DNA from: Distichodus sexfasciatus
Taxonomy: Eukaryota > Chordata > Actinopteri > Characiformes > Distichodontidae
Reading direction: 5' to 3'
Length of the DNA stretch: 64,000 nt
NCBI GenBank assembly: GCA_032718565.1
Contig: JAVGVS010000042.1
Span: 124,001 to 188,000, forward strand
Shown piece by piece: positions 12,228 through 23,599 of the stretch (positions are counted from its first letter, which is position 1; each line of letters opens with the position of its first letter). The notes beneath the pieces are model-generated. The model was not told where the DNA came from. It made no database searches and saw only the letters and a program-made list of their open reading frames with translations. Both the position numbers and the translations under genes were made by a program.

Positions 12228-13280
12228 GCTGCAAAAACGAATCAATATAATTGATTAAACAGTTGCCAACTAATTCTCTAATCGATTAGTTGTTGGTCGT
12301 CAATACGATGTCCATCTCATCACGTCATTGTATAAAGAAGTGTCACTTTTTGATCCTTTACAATAAACACAATTTAAAGCAAGTGTTCAAACAGGAGCCA
12401 TATGTTCTTGAGGTGACTTGATGTGAAACGACACATGATCAACGGACTGACAATATTTCAACGTTTATTTTCAGTATTTCAGAGTCTAGAGGTTAAGAAA
12501 TTGAATAAATGACCTACAGTTATCATGCAGGAGTGATATTCTCATCTCCAAAGCTTTCTGTAAATAAACTCCTTGGGCTGGTTTCTTGAACAAAGATTAA
12601 GCCTAGTGTCCGACCAAATTTCACTACTATAGAACACTCACCGTTGAAACTCAAAGCTAGTCTAGACATAGACATAGTCTGGGAAACAGGTCCATTATGT
12701 TATGTGATTTAACGTTACCGAAGTGAATTTTGGGCTAATTACCTTTGTGTCATGTCAGAGATCAAAAGGCAGGAAATACAAACTCGATGCAAAATGCTGC
12801 TGACAGTTTTCCTAACAAACGTTATCAGAAAGCTTTGTGTCTCTCTAAAAAAATTTAGTGAGTATTTGTCATTGTGAACACAGCAAACAGTGTACCACAA
12901 CAAAATGTGACCTCTGCATTTGACCCATCCGTGAACGAGCAGTGGACAGCTGACATGAGCAGCACTCGGAGAGCAGGGCTTGGGGATGGTACTTTGCTCA
13001 TGAGTATCTCAGTGGCACCTTGAGCGGTCTGAAACTCAAACCAGTGACCTTCCGATCACAGGGTCAACTCACTAACCATTAAGCTACCAACTGCCCCCAA
13101 AAATGTCAATATTTAAATTATTTGAAGCTTTAGAAATATTTAACAATAAGATGTGAATGCATAAGATGTAAATATTGAATGCAGCTTTTATGCATGTGTT
13201 TCTTTGTCCATTTTAAAATAATCAACTATTTGATTAGTCTGAAAAATTTGACCAATTAATCAATAATGAAAATAACTGTT
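12228..13280. mobile_element. hAT-like non-autonomous element with a nested SINE
   Basis: The left end (gggctgcaaaaacgaatcaa, then repeated attgattaa and atcgattagt steps) and the right end (gattagtctg, ccaattaatcaataatgaa) look like eroded versions of the AATCGATTAAT-rich ends of fish hAT elements. Ends are imperfect and target duplications are not evident. Confidence 0.45.
12862..13105 (-). mobile_element. tRNA-derived SINE, family 1, minus strand, nested
   Basis: A nearly full-length family-1 copy in reverse: tail side tttgtcattgtgaacacagc, middle atccgtgaacgagcagtgg, head side caaaccagtgaccttccgat through taaccattaagctacc. It lies inside the hAT-like element and so inserted later. Confidence 0.82.
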
Positions 13281-14200
13281 GGCGATGGTGGTGGTGGAGG
13301 TGAAAGGAGGGATGAGAGAAGGCGAGGATGAGTGATTTATACTGATGAGCCTGCAGGGAGATGGAGAAGGAGCAATTCATGTGCTGTACAGTCAGCAGAA
13401 ACACACACACACTTCAGCCATGCGGAAAATAATGCTGAACGGAGAAATCTTCCACTTGCTCTGTATTATGAGGACAGACATTTCTTTTGCCTTTGAAGCA
13501 TTTTTCATTTCATTACGTCTTTTTGTGCAATGGCTTAACGGTTGTATTCCAAATATCGTCTCTACAAGAATATTTGTGAGAAGTTACAGTTTATAGGATA
13601 TCCAATTTTTTACATTTTCATTCAGGGATACATGAAAAAAGGTCACATTTTCTCCCCAATTCAGTTCATCTCCCGTTTTGGTTTGTAATCCCTGAATTGG
13701 AAGATAAATTGAAAAAATTCAGTGCTGTTTTTGGTTGGAATTTCTGAAGGTCACATGATTTGTAGTTTTTTTAAATCGAGTTGTGGCGACTGGACTGAGT
13801 CCGACATCGAGGGCGTCTTGCTTGAATCCCAGATTCTGTTCGACAAACAATTATGGCCTTTATTTTTGTTTTTTAACTCAATCTTTAACCCTTGACACCA
13901 CAACTAAATTACAGAACCCAGTATGGTCTGGTCTAACCTCCTGACATCGCCCTGTGTGCCAGTTGGGGGCTCTGTTGGGACTTCTTATACACCACCAGCT
14001 TTATAATAGTCAGCCTCTAAACAGGACTACATTAGGGCTGGGGTTTTTTTTAATCATAAATTCATCTAAACTGACATTCAGAACCTCTTTTTGACGTAAT
14101 CTTACCTGTGACTGTTATTTCAGTTATTATTTTTTAATAATGAATTCTGTTAATACTTTCCCCACTGTGTGTTCGCCTCAATCGTTTTAATGTACTTTTA
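13281..14200. other. no gene recognised
   Basis: AT-rich unique sequence; gctgggg at 14,038 may be an isolated MITE end. No exon-like features. Confidence 0.4.
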
Positions 14201-14660
14201 TAGAGCTGCAGCTATCAATTCTTTTTGTAATCAATTTTTTTCAAAGATTAACTGAGCAATCAGATAAATTCTTTTTAAAAAACTGGAAAAATTAAAATCC
14301 TTATTAAAAAAAAATTGATAAATACAATTTTTATATTTCTTGTTTCCTATTGATTGCTCTCTAACATTATAAAATGGAAAAAAAAAAAGATTATTTGGAC
14401 TCCTTCTGGCCTATAAAATGAGCAGCTTTTGGCTTTTTCAGGCGAGAACTACATTTCCCACAATCCCCTGCGCCCCACTCAGAGCAGTGTCACACTACAA
14501 CGATGAATGCCTGCATTGTGAGGGGAGCTATGGTTGTTTTTGTTGTTTATCAGCTAAAATATGGGTTTTGTCTGTTATAAAAGGGGCGATTTGACTGAGG
14601 TGGAGAGCGTTTTAGCGAGTAATGGTGGTGTAACGGAGTGACGCGCGCTCTCTAACACAG
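14201..14660. mobile_element. hAT-like terminal arm, left member of an inverted pair
   Basis: Begins tagagctgcagctatcaatt and runs through an actacatttcccacaatccc stretch. The same sequence occurs in reverse orientation at 20,411-21,098, including terminus and interior order. Flanking 8-mers do not match between the arms, so two inverted insertions are as likely as one long element. Confidence 0.65.
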
Positions 14661-14904
14661 CGCCCGTCTTTACATCGTGAAAAATCTCTTTTACTTCTGT
14701 TTTTGTGCACGGAATATCTCACAAACGCTTTCACATAGAGAGGGATCAGGTCTTGCCTTCATCGCGGAACTGAAAACGTTGTGTGTCACTAGTAAGCATC
14801 CTTGTGAAACACAAGAGGAGCATGCAGTGTTTAATTAATCATGGTATTGATTTGAAGTGGTAAGGTCTAAATGTAGAATACTGTATAGAACAGTTCAGTC
14901 CACC

Positions 14905-15440
14905 GGATACTATATCTGCTAGAATTGATTTTAAATTACTTTTAGTGGTTTTTAAAGCCCTTAAAGAATTAGCACCTTCATACCTCAGAATACCTGACTG
15001 AATATTGTCCAGCTCGTTCTTTAAGACCAGAGAGCACTGCTTTACTGGACATACCTAGTATGAGATATTAAAAAGAATGGAAAGCTTACTTTCTGTTTTT
15101 AATGCTACAAAAATCTTGAACTCATTACTAGTTCATATTCGTCAGGCACCTAAAATTCATCTTGTAAAAGCACCTTAAAACATTTTTATTTTACCTTTTT
15201 AGTAAATCATTATTTTCTTCTTGTACTCGATTTGATTTCTGTTACAACTTTTATTAATTATTTTCTACTTCCTTTATTTGTTTTCTTTTATTAATTGCAT
15301 TAATGATTGTTTATTATTTTGTTCAATTTTATTAGATACTTAATATTAGATATTTAATTAGATGTCTCTCTGTCTCTTATTGTAAAGCACTTTGAGCTAC
15401 ACCCCTGTGTATCAATTATGCTTTAAAAAAAAAAAACAAC
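14905..15440 (+). mobile_element. LINE 3' end (L2/CR1-like), 5'-truncated
   Basis: The plus-strand translation in broken frames gives the reverse-transcriptase tail pattern RIDFKLL..VFKALKELAPSYL, followed downstream by SLRP-type residues, then an AT-rich 3' region ending attgtaaagcactttgagct and an A-rich tail at 15,424. Stops and frameshifts show it is dead. Confidence 0.75.
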
Positions 15441-15639
15441 AACAACCAAAAACATGTTACGTAACATTCTTGGGAACCTCAGATCGTTCTGGAAACTATT
15501 GCATGAACAAAAAAAGTCACAGTTTGAGAAAACTATTTTGCGCAATCAAGGTCACTTCGGAATCAGAAACAGATTTCTGTGGAGCGGATCAATTTGCTCA
15601 ATTGAACTGGTGATCGGGAAGGCAGTGTGCATGTGTGTG

Positions 15640-16168
15640 TATAAAGAGAGACACTGCCGCAGCTTCCCAGAGAGTCTGATGTCTGGTTCCAACCGGTCCA
15701 AGGCGTCACAAGCGCCCGCTAATGCCGCTGGAAATGCCCCCAAATCCCCTGTAACGCTGACCCGCGCCTCTCCCTCACGGCTGACTGGCTTCCGACAGTT
15801 GCTGGCCCCGGCTGCCCGTCCGCCCGTCCATCCGCCCCGGTCGTGCCCGAGCTTAGCGAAAGCGAGAGGAAGAGGAGGACGAGTGAGCCAGGGAAGGGGA
15901 GGGCAAGGGGGGAGGGCAGCCGCAATGAAAAGAGCTGATAAGCAGGTCGACAATAAGGCTCGCGCCAGACACATTCCCAATCTGGGAGGCCTGCCGAATG
16001 CACGGGGGGCCAGTCTCTCTTCTCTTGCCGCTACCCCCACACCCCCACCGCACCCCGCTCACTCCCACCCTTGCTGAGAGCGAGAGGCGCTGCTATTTTG
16101 ATCCCGGCTCCCCCGCGGATCCTGGTTACGTTTGGACAGGACTAACTCTGCTAGTGCCTACAAATATG
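15640..16168 (+). promoter_or_regulatory. candidate CpG-island promoter and first exon in ank3 5' region
   Basis: CpG density rises sharply here against AT-rich flanks. A TATA-like tataaag occurs at 15,640-15,646 and the block ends with a consensus donor, ATG followed by gtaagtgc at 16,169. A transcript spliced from this donor to the repeat-1 exon would read ATG ACT GAC ACC, that is M-TDTN, in frame; a leader frame open from 15,998 also reaches it. Mammalian ANK3 is known to use several alternative first exons. Nothing here resembles the known basic leader peptides, and the island could belong to unspliced or unrelated transcription. Promoter role and splicing are inferred. Confidence 0.4.
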
Positions 16169-16546
16169 GTAAGTGCGGCACTCCTAGGGAGGACAGAGGA
16201 TGCAAGAGGGGAAGGAGGGGTAAAGACAGACAGATGTCTTAGGGCTTGGATAAGGCTGTGAGGGGCGGAAACTTTGCCAGCCTTCAGTTGGACAATCATA
16301 AGCGTAGAGATACTTCTGGAACGGGACTGGAATCATAACGTTCAGCATTCCGGTCGTTTGGTCGGTCTCGTGCCTAGCGTGCCTCCTCGACTTGCCTTGC
16401 CTCACCTTGCGCAACACTGGTTATTTTTAGCTCTGACATAATGCCCCCCTCTCCTGCTGCCACCAGCTCCAGGGAGTGCTAGTCTGTTAGTCGGTCGATT
16501 GATCGCTCGGATTTCAGGGAGACCAACTGCAGAGGAGGGAAAGAAA

Positions 16547-16582
16547 ATGGCAGTGGAGGAAGATGCAGAGTGCCTGGCACTA
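16547..16582 (+). other. candidate alternative first coding exon (copy 1 of triplicated segment)
   Basis: The 36 bases from ATG read M-A-V-E-E-D-A-E-C-L-A-L and end exactly at a consensus donor gtaagt in phase 0, so splicing to the repeat-1 exon would give an in-frame N-terminus. In copy 2 the ATG is TTG and the donor is gcgagt. In copy 3 the ATG and gtaagt are kept but 11 bases are lost, giving a phase that would hit TGA just after the junction. Only copy 1 could work. I do not recognise the peptide as a known ankyrin leader. Confidence 0.25.
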
Positions 16583-17187
16583 GTAAGTACTGATTTCGAA
16601 CTTTTCCACCCCCTAACGTAGAATTTGTAAGGACAAGGCCCATGTAAGTTTGCGCCGTAAGCGCATCCAATGCGACCTTGGGCTCCTGACCTTTTTAGGA
16701 ACTGCCCTTGGTTATCTGGACAGCTAAAGTTGAACGTCCATCTTCGGACCTGACTAAGCTTGCCCAGGCTGTGAGAGCAGAAACTTAAGAGGTAGAGGTA
16801 CATCCGGAAAGGGAACATGATGGTTGTAATGGTCAGTCGTTTGTTCAGCTGATCGGTGGGTCTCATCCCTTTTCTTGCCTCGACTTGACTTGCTTTGTGG
16901 GTATTTTTAGCACCGACTCTGACATGACGTCCCCCTTTCCTGCAGTTGGTTGGTCAGTCAGTTGATCAATTGATCGATCGTTAGAATTTCAGGGACACCA
17001 ACTGCAAAGGAAGGAAACAAGTTGCAGTGGAAGAGGATGCACAGTGCCTGATGTTAGCGAGTGTTGGTTTTGAACTCCAGGTTCCGGTTCGGGAAGCAGT
17101 CGAAACAAGAGTTTGTTTTAGGGATCAAATACAAGTGTGTCGGATGTGACCTCAGGCTCCCGACTTTTTGGGGACAGTCCTTGGTTA

Positions 17188-17581
17188 TTAACGTCTTGAA
17201 GGCTTTAAATAGTCGGTAAACGTAAACAAACACATGCATGCGGCATATCAACATCACTGCTAGAATCTCGTCTAAAAATCTCAAATAACTAATTCCACCT
17301 AAACATAACACAATACCAACACCAAACACATAAATAAACAAAGAACCAAAACACTGCATAGGTCTACGTGGAAGAAATACGGCTGCAGAATCTATACTAC
17401 TACGGCTAACCATGCATACCGTACATCATGCGAAAGCCCAGACTCTGCAGATAGCCGTATTACCACTCTCCGATGCTGTGTTGCATCTTCCTTTATTCAG
17501 ACCCAGTAACATGTATGCTGATTCCAACACTTCTACAGTAATCTCACATGAAAAAATCTGTAAAACAGTCTCAGCGCTTAA
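17188..17581. mobile_element. possible ~390-bp insertion flanked by TTAA within the triplicated segment
   Basis: This stretch is absent from the corresponding position of the other two copies (between the segments ggttatctgg and gtccatcttc) and is bounded on both sides by TTAA, the target used by piggyBac-like elements. I see no convincing terminal inverted repeats and no coding sequence, so the class is unknown. Confidence 0.35.
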
Positions 17582-18319
17582 CAGGTTAAGTTGCAAGTGA
17601 TGATTGTCCATCTTCAGGTCTGGTTAAGTTTATCCAGGCTGAGAGGGCAAATACTTTGCTAGAGGGAATCAGAGAGGTATAGAGACTTCCGGAATGGGAT
17701 AGGAACGCTCGTAACAGTCAGTGTTCTGGTCGTTGTGGATCTCATGCCTAGCATACCCCTTCACCTCACCTTGCCTAACACCAGGTATTTTTAGCTTGGA
17801 CATCATGCCCTCCTCTCCTGCTGCCCCCAGCTCCTGGGGCTAGTCGGTTAGTCAGCCGATCGATTGAACGCTTGGAGGCAAACTACAAAGGAGGGACAGG
17901 AATGGCCGTGGAGGAGGACGCCCCTAGTAAGTGCTGTTTTCCACCTGCTTCTTTATCCCCACCATGTATGATTTGTGGAGGCTAGGCATTACCATGGTAT
18001 TCCGGACCAGGTTCTAATTCAGGAAGCAACGGAGACAGGATTCTTGTCCAGGACGAGATACAAGTGTGTCGCCTGCAATCCTGGGGTCCTGACTTTTTTC
18101 GGGAACTACCTTTGATTATCTGGAAAGCTGCATTTGCAACTGACAAACCTCCACCTTCAGGCATTGCTAAGATTTTGTATCACGCTCAAGAGATTTGCTG
18201 GCGAGTTCCGATCCAGTTTCTTCTGATGGAAAGTGTCTGGGGTTTTGTTGCGAAGGCCAGTTCTACTCGAATCTGTATCTTGTTGCTCGCAAGAGCCAGG
18301 AGACATGATGAACGGCCGC

Positions 18320-19188
18320 TCGAGTGACAGTCATCGTAGTAGTAGTAAGATGGGTGTCAGGTTGCCTCGGCCTAAAGTTTTACGAGGGCGTTTGGGGTTT
18401 AGAATGGACGTGGGTGAAAGTTCTGGGCCTTAATATGTGTGTTTTAATCTGGAAAAAATGTGGAAGTTTTGAAGATTTGAACTTCAAGATAACTTTTGCT
18501 TGAAAGTTTTCCTTAATTTAGCCTGTGTGTGATGAAAATGACTCATTTCCTGCTTAAATAGCAATTCTTTTCTTCTTAAGAAAAGTTTACATTGACCCCA
18601 GAGGATGCAAACCGGATGAAAGCATAATTAGTTTGACTTTAATGGATTTACAGTCCGAAAAGGAGATGGGGAGATGGAGAGATTTTGCAAGCTCCATATC
18701 TGCTAACTGTGAGCAAGTACAGAGCCAGTGGTCTTATCTGTGAGAGTGTGTCTGTGTGTGTGTGTGTAATGCATAGCAGCATATTATCAGTCAGCAGCAT
18801 TATCTCTGTGTGAAGCACTTCTAAACCTCATTCCAGACTAGGACTAGGTATTGAAACCAATATTTCATATTTCTCATCGACCAAATCTTGCTCTAATACG
18901 CGTTCATGAACTGTCCGCTTAAAAAACTGATGTGTTCTGTCATGTGCAGTGGTTTATTGTAATGCCAGTGTCATCCACCTCTGTTCCAAACGATGTGAGA
19001 GAAATTCTTGCGTTTCCCAACAAAGTGCTAGTTGTGGTTCAGTCTTTATGGAATTTGTGAGGCCCTAATTACTCCCTAACTGATATTTCAGGACATTTTC
19101 GTATGTGATGACCAAGCCTGTGTGTATCCTGTTGTATGTGAGGGAAGAAAATTCTTTCATGGTAAACATTTTTATGCGATTACTTAAA
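18320..19188. other. no gene recognised
   Basis: Unique AT-rich intron-like sequence with a GT tract at 18,751-18,767. Confidence 0.5.
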
Positions 19189-19824
19189 TATGTGACCCTC
19201 CACGGCAAAACCAGTCACTTGTCGCAATTTTTCAAAATTGAGTTGTTATGTTTCCATGAAAGGGTATAAATCAAGCTTCAAAACGATACCTATATCGAAT
19301 GAATCGGACGACATATGACTGAGATATCAACATTCAAAGGAGTCGGGTTTCTCCTGTCACGCCAAGTGAGAAACGGAGAAATCTGCCTTTGAAGTTGACT
19401 ATCGACATAGCACTCACAGACGCTTGGTGCGGTCGCGGCTACGTTTGTATTTACGGTAGCCTACGCTGCATTCACAGCCACACGGATAGCCTACCTGCGT
19501 TAGGTTAACTGAACTCGGGAGACGAAGATGGATTCAGGAGAAATATCTTCACGCTAGTCAACCAGTGGATTTACCGTAAATATTGAAGTAGAGCAGAACA
19601 TTCTGCTGGAATTAAATTCCTCACCTCAAGAAAGTCACGTTTTTAGGATGGAAAGGGTAAGTTTTTCAGCGAAATCTATTCCCAACAGTACAGTATAGAC
19701 CTTCCACTGTTTCAAAACACTAAAAACAAAAAAATCCAAAATTTTACCCCATGCAACATAAACGCTCGTTTTTCTCGGAACCCTCCGTTGCAACAAGCGA
19801 CTGGTTTTGCCATGCAGAGTCATC
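19189..19824. mobile_element. MITE with ~38-bp imperfect terminal inverted repeats
   Basis: The left end tgtgaccctccacggcaaaa continuing ccagtcacttgtcgcaa is matched in reverse by the right end ttgcaacaagcgactggttt continuing tgccatgcagagtca. There is no coding capacity inside. It is a non-autonomous DNA transposon of about 635 bp; the superfamily is not determined. Confidence 0.72.
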
Positions 19825-20410
19825 TATTATTAATAATCAAGTGATTATGGTAGTCATTATTCCAAATTAATAGCAAGATGTGACTGTATTTGTGGGATTG
19901 CAATTACTAATACATGTAAAAGAATTAGGATATTGAGAAAATAGACATTTGTTTTCCGTATTTAAATCATAAACTAGTCTTCATATGTTCACTCAGAAGT
20001 CCCACATGTATCGCCTGTATAAAATTAATGTATTTTTCCAAAATTGGACATTTCAGTTTTGTGAATCCTTTTTTATATTGTAATAATATGAGACACTGGA
20101 TTGGGATTTTCATGAATAATGATCAACATCAAAGCGAAAAGGCAAAAAACAAACAAAAAAACCTTTCATGCCATGCGTGAAGTTAATTCAATTTCAAAAT
20201 TAAACACTCGGAAAACAAATGATCATGCACTAGCACTGAGCCATGTTCTGACTTTCTGCTGATGTGGCACGATACTGACTGCTGATAGTAGGTCCTTACT
20301 CAATATTACCACATGGAGTCATGTGAAGGTGGTCATTTTCTGCGGGCTGGAAATGACTTATAGCAACAAGTCTAACTTCTGTGACCTATTTTAAAAACTC
20401 TGGTTCCTGT
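19825..20410. other. no gene recognised
   Basis: AT-rich unique sequence without recognisable motifs. Confidence 0.5.
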
Positions 20411-21098
20411 CCGTGTGCCCAGCGGTTTAATGTGACGCGGCTCCGAGGGGTGCGCGGGGGATTGTGGGAAATGTAGTTCTCTCTCTCAAAGGCCAAAAGC
20501 AGCTCATTTTATAGACCAAATTGGTTCAAAATGACCCAAAACTTCAGTATTGCTTCATTTTCAATTGATCAGATTTTTTTCTTCAATTTTATAATGTTAG
20601 AGTGTAATCGATAAGAAAGAAGAAATAAAGAAAATGTATTTATTAAAAATTGTTATTCTATATTCTGCTGGATACCAAATGGATAAAGAAGTGTTTCCAA
20701 AAGAGAATGTTAAGCCATAGAATGTATAATAAAAACTCTGCAACTCGGCAGTAAAACAATGTTCTTACTATTTCTCGTATTTATGTCTACAGTTTCAGCA
20801 CTTTTATAAGCTAAAAAAAACTAAGCATTTCTGCAGGCGCAGGTCTGTTTTCATCAGAAATGTGCTGATTTCATAACTGTCTCAGCATTTACACATCAAA
20901 CACATATTTGAGTAGTGCAGGACATCCTGATTACAACATAAAGCGTATATGGCTAACTTCTACTCACACACTAGAATAAGCTTAAAACAAAGGTAGTCTT
21001 TTTTCTGTAAAATAAATAAATAAATAATCAGATTACTCAATTAATCGATGAAAAAATCGTTAAGTCGATAACAAAAAGAATCGATAGTTGCAGCTCTA
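20411..21098. mobile_element. hAT-like terminal arm, right member of an inverted pair
   Basis: Ends atcgatagttgcagctcta, the inverse of the left arm start, and carries the gggattgtgggaaatgtagt stretch in reverse of the left arm. It is longer than the left arm by an internal segment around 20,640-21,000 that has no counterpart there. Confidence 0.65.
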
Positions 21099-21368
21099 AT
21101 CTATGTTCTCTAAATATTTTCTTTTTGCAGGGATTACAGGTTTTAATTCACATGTTAACTTTATAGTGCATAGTCAGATTATTTAATAAGATTATTTAAA
21201 CTTCAGTTTAAATTCTTCAATTAGAAGTTAGATCATGCACAATAATGGTGTGAAGAGATGCATGAGGAATCATACAAGAGAGACTCCAGTCAGTTGAGTT
21301 TCTACATGCACTTTACCCAAAATCGTGTATTGTCTCGTTTAGTGAGAGCTGAGTGTACCGTCACTGCT

Positions 21369-21585
21369 TGGGATGCACGATAATATTGGCATAGTATCAG
21401 AATCGGCTGATAATTACTTTTTTCTTTTAATCACATCGGACCGCTACTTAGATTTGCCCAATATTTCCAGTCAATATTTGATGACAAATGTATTGTATGA
21501 CAAATAGGTATCACTTATGCCAGACATGTCTTAAGTCTGAGGTGGGATTTTATACGGCACACGCTTTCTGTCTTCTGTCTGTGTG
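21369..21585 (+). mobile_element. partial copy of the hAT-like MITE found at 46.2 kb
   Basis: Starts gggatgcacgataatattgg and follows the 46-kb copy through acttagatttgcccaatatt and gtgggattttatacgg. The right end is missing. Confidence 0.75.
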
Positions 21586-21599
21586 TGTATGTGTGTGCG

Positions 21600-21895
21600 C
21601 CGTGTTTTTATGCATTGAGGGGACCTTTTTGAGCCTTTTTGTCCCCTAAAATCATTTTTGTTCTTTTTTTTATGGTTTTGTGGGGACATTTGAGAGGTCC
21701 CCATGAGGAAGAATGACTATAGAAAATGTGCATGTTTTATTTAGAAACTAAAAGAGGTGAAAGATTTGGTTACTGAGGTTAAGGTTAGGGTTAGGATTAG
21801 CTGAAGAATTATATACATCTAGTCATTATGGGAGTCTATGAAATGTTCCCACAAATATAGCTGTACAAGTTTGTGTGTGTGTGTCTCTCTGTGTG

Positions 21896-21925
<30 letters not shown>
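21600..21925. repeat. widespread fish repeat with ggttagggttagg core and TG tail
   Basis: Shows the typical order ggggacctttttgagc, tttgtggggacattt, aggtccccatgagg, ggttaaggttagggttagga, then atagctgtacaa and a TG/TC microsatellite. The telomere-like hexamers are internal to this dispersed repeat and do not indicate a telomere. Confidence 0.65.
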
Positions 21926-21928
<3 letters not shown>

Positions 21929-22226
21929 GAGGAAATTTATGGTCTATGAGCTTCAAAGGGAAACACCCACACACTGCAGAGAGGTAAAAAAAAAAAAAAA
22001 AACTCCAGTGAAGAAGGAATGACATTTCAATTGCATCAGAGGGTGAAAATTTGAAAAAAAAAATTAATAAATTAATAACTGATAATCGTGACGCAATGTC
22101 ACTATTTGATGTATATTTGGTTGATGAACGAGTTGAAACAAAGTTCAGCACAACCATCTATAATTTAGATTGTAATAACATGGCATGAACAAGCAGTGAA
22201 TATGTGCAAGTCTGGAAGGAGGAGAA

Positions 22227-22228
<2 letters not shown>

Positions 22229-22261
<33 letters not shown>

Positions 22262-22271
22262 CATTATTATT
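22229..22271. repeat. ATT microsatellite
   Basis: About 14 ATT triplets with one cat interruption. The stretch from 22,272 to 22,890 is unique with a GT tract near 22,442-22,455 and holds no recognisable gene. Confidence 0.9.
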
Positions 22272-22892
22272 GGAGGATGCTTGTTAGTGGTCATGGTTAG
22301 TGGGTGTGGTTACTCGGCTGGTGCAATGTGTGTTCATGTGTGTCTGGGCTGGGTGTGTCAGGGAGCTTATATGACACGGCAATGCAGCAACATCAGGCAC
22401 TCCCACCACCCCCCATTCCTCTCCCTCTCTCCCCTTACACTGTGTGTGTGTGTGTGGGGGGGTGTGTGGAAACCTGAAACCAGCCGTTGCTGTTGTTCAC
22501 GCTGATGAAGCTGTGCTTCTTTCTAGCTCTGGCTTTTACTCGAAGACTAGTGGTACATGAACACCATTTGTGTGTTTGTTTCATGTCACAGTGAAACACA
22601 CACACAGGCACATCTGTTGTATGTGGTGCTGACAGTCCTGTACATGTTGAGTACTGCTACTTCATTGCTGTACTTGGGATTATTAATATGCATTATTAAT
22701 CCTAAGCAGAATTATGTAGTATTAGTAAGCGCAATCTCACCAGCTTTCACTCTCTGTTCGACTACAGGTCTAGTGAAAGTGGTGTACTTTCTAGTCCTCT
22801 ACATTTCTACTGACCACACTCATTATTTCTTACATTTTACTGGACACATCTTTTGCTTCTGGAAACTGATACTGGAGGGTGATATCACCATC

Positions 22893-22986
22893 TGTCTGTC
22901 TACCCACTCATCTGTCTCTTTGTATCTATATCTGCCCATCCATCCATCTGTCTGTCTCTATCTCAATAGTATTCAGTGCTTGGCAG

Positions 22987-23018
<32 letters not shown>

Positions 23019-23078
23019 CATCTTTCCATCCATCTTTCCATCCATCTATCTGTCTGTGTCTGTGTCAGTACTTGGCAG

Positions 23079-23146
<68 letters not shown>

Positions 23147-23590
23147 CATCTGTCTGTATCTGGCAGTATCTATCTATCTGTCTATCTATCTGTCTGTCTG
23201 TCAGTCAGTCAGTCAGTCAGTCAGTCAGTCAGTCAGTATTCGTCAATCTATCTGTCAGTATCTGTGTCATTGCTTGGCAGTATCTATCTATCTGTCCTTA
23301 GCAGTATGTGTCTGTCTGTCTGTCCTTGGTAGTATCTATCTGTCTGTCTTTCTGTAAAATGGCTGTCAATCTGTGACAGTGCTTGGCAGTGTCTGTCTGT
23401 ATGTCAGTCATCTATCCATCCATCCATCCATCCATCTATACTTTTCAATCTCTATATCTAATCTATTTATCCATCCACCCATTCATCTGTCTGTCTATCT
23501 GTCCATCCATTCATCATTTTTCTGTCTGTCTGTCTACGTGTCTATGTATCTTTTAGTCTTTCTATTCATCCATTCATCACTCACTTGTTT
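22893..23590. repeat. TCTA/TCTG tetranucleotide array with recurrent TTGGCAGTATC
   Basis: Runs of TATC, TGTC and TCAG are punctuated by phrases of type cttggcagtatctatc about every 80-130 bp, a second, independent higher-order tetranucleotide array. Associated reading frames are artefacts. Confidence 0.92.
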
Positions 23591-23599
23591 ATGTTTATT

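Larger units (their letters stand above)
16270..18150 (+). repeat. diverged triplicated segment in the ank3 5' region
   Basis: Three related copies in the same orientation, recognisable by the same ordered landmarks: a segment of type ccggaacgggat, then ctcaccttgc, then tatttttagc, a short run of type gatcgattgatcg, and finally a short frame starting MAVEED or its broken equivalent. The final landmark falls at 16,547, about 17,022 and 17,902. The spacing is about 475 and then 880 bp, the longer one explained by a separate insert (17,188-17,581). Copies differ by many substitutions, so the duplication is old. Confidence 0.65.

Noticed and set aside
15454..16077. 207-codon plus-strand frame and a 162-codon minus-strand frame over the CpG island
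   Set aside because: High GC reduces stops in all frames; neither has recognisable domains, and the plus frame is not the one that reaches the gtaagt donor in phase.
14201..21098. A single intact giant hAT transposon
   Set aside because: No transposase is visible inside, flanking 8-mers differ, and the arms have different lengths; kept only as a low-weight hypothesis.
21780..21805. ggttagggttagg as an interstitial telomere
   Set aside because: Only two to three imperfect hexamers, and they sit at the usual place inside a dispersed fish repeat.
22557..23357. 266-codon frame with a hydrophobic N-terminal part
   Set aside because: The first 100 codons are intron-like sequence that happens to be open, the rest is TCTA/TCTG repeat; no family resemblance.
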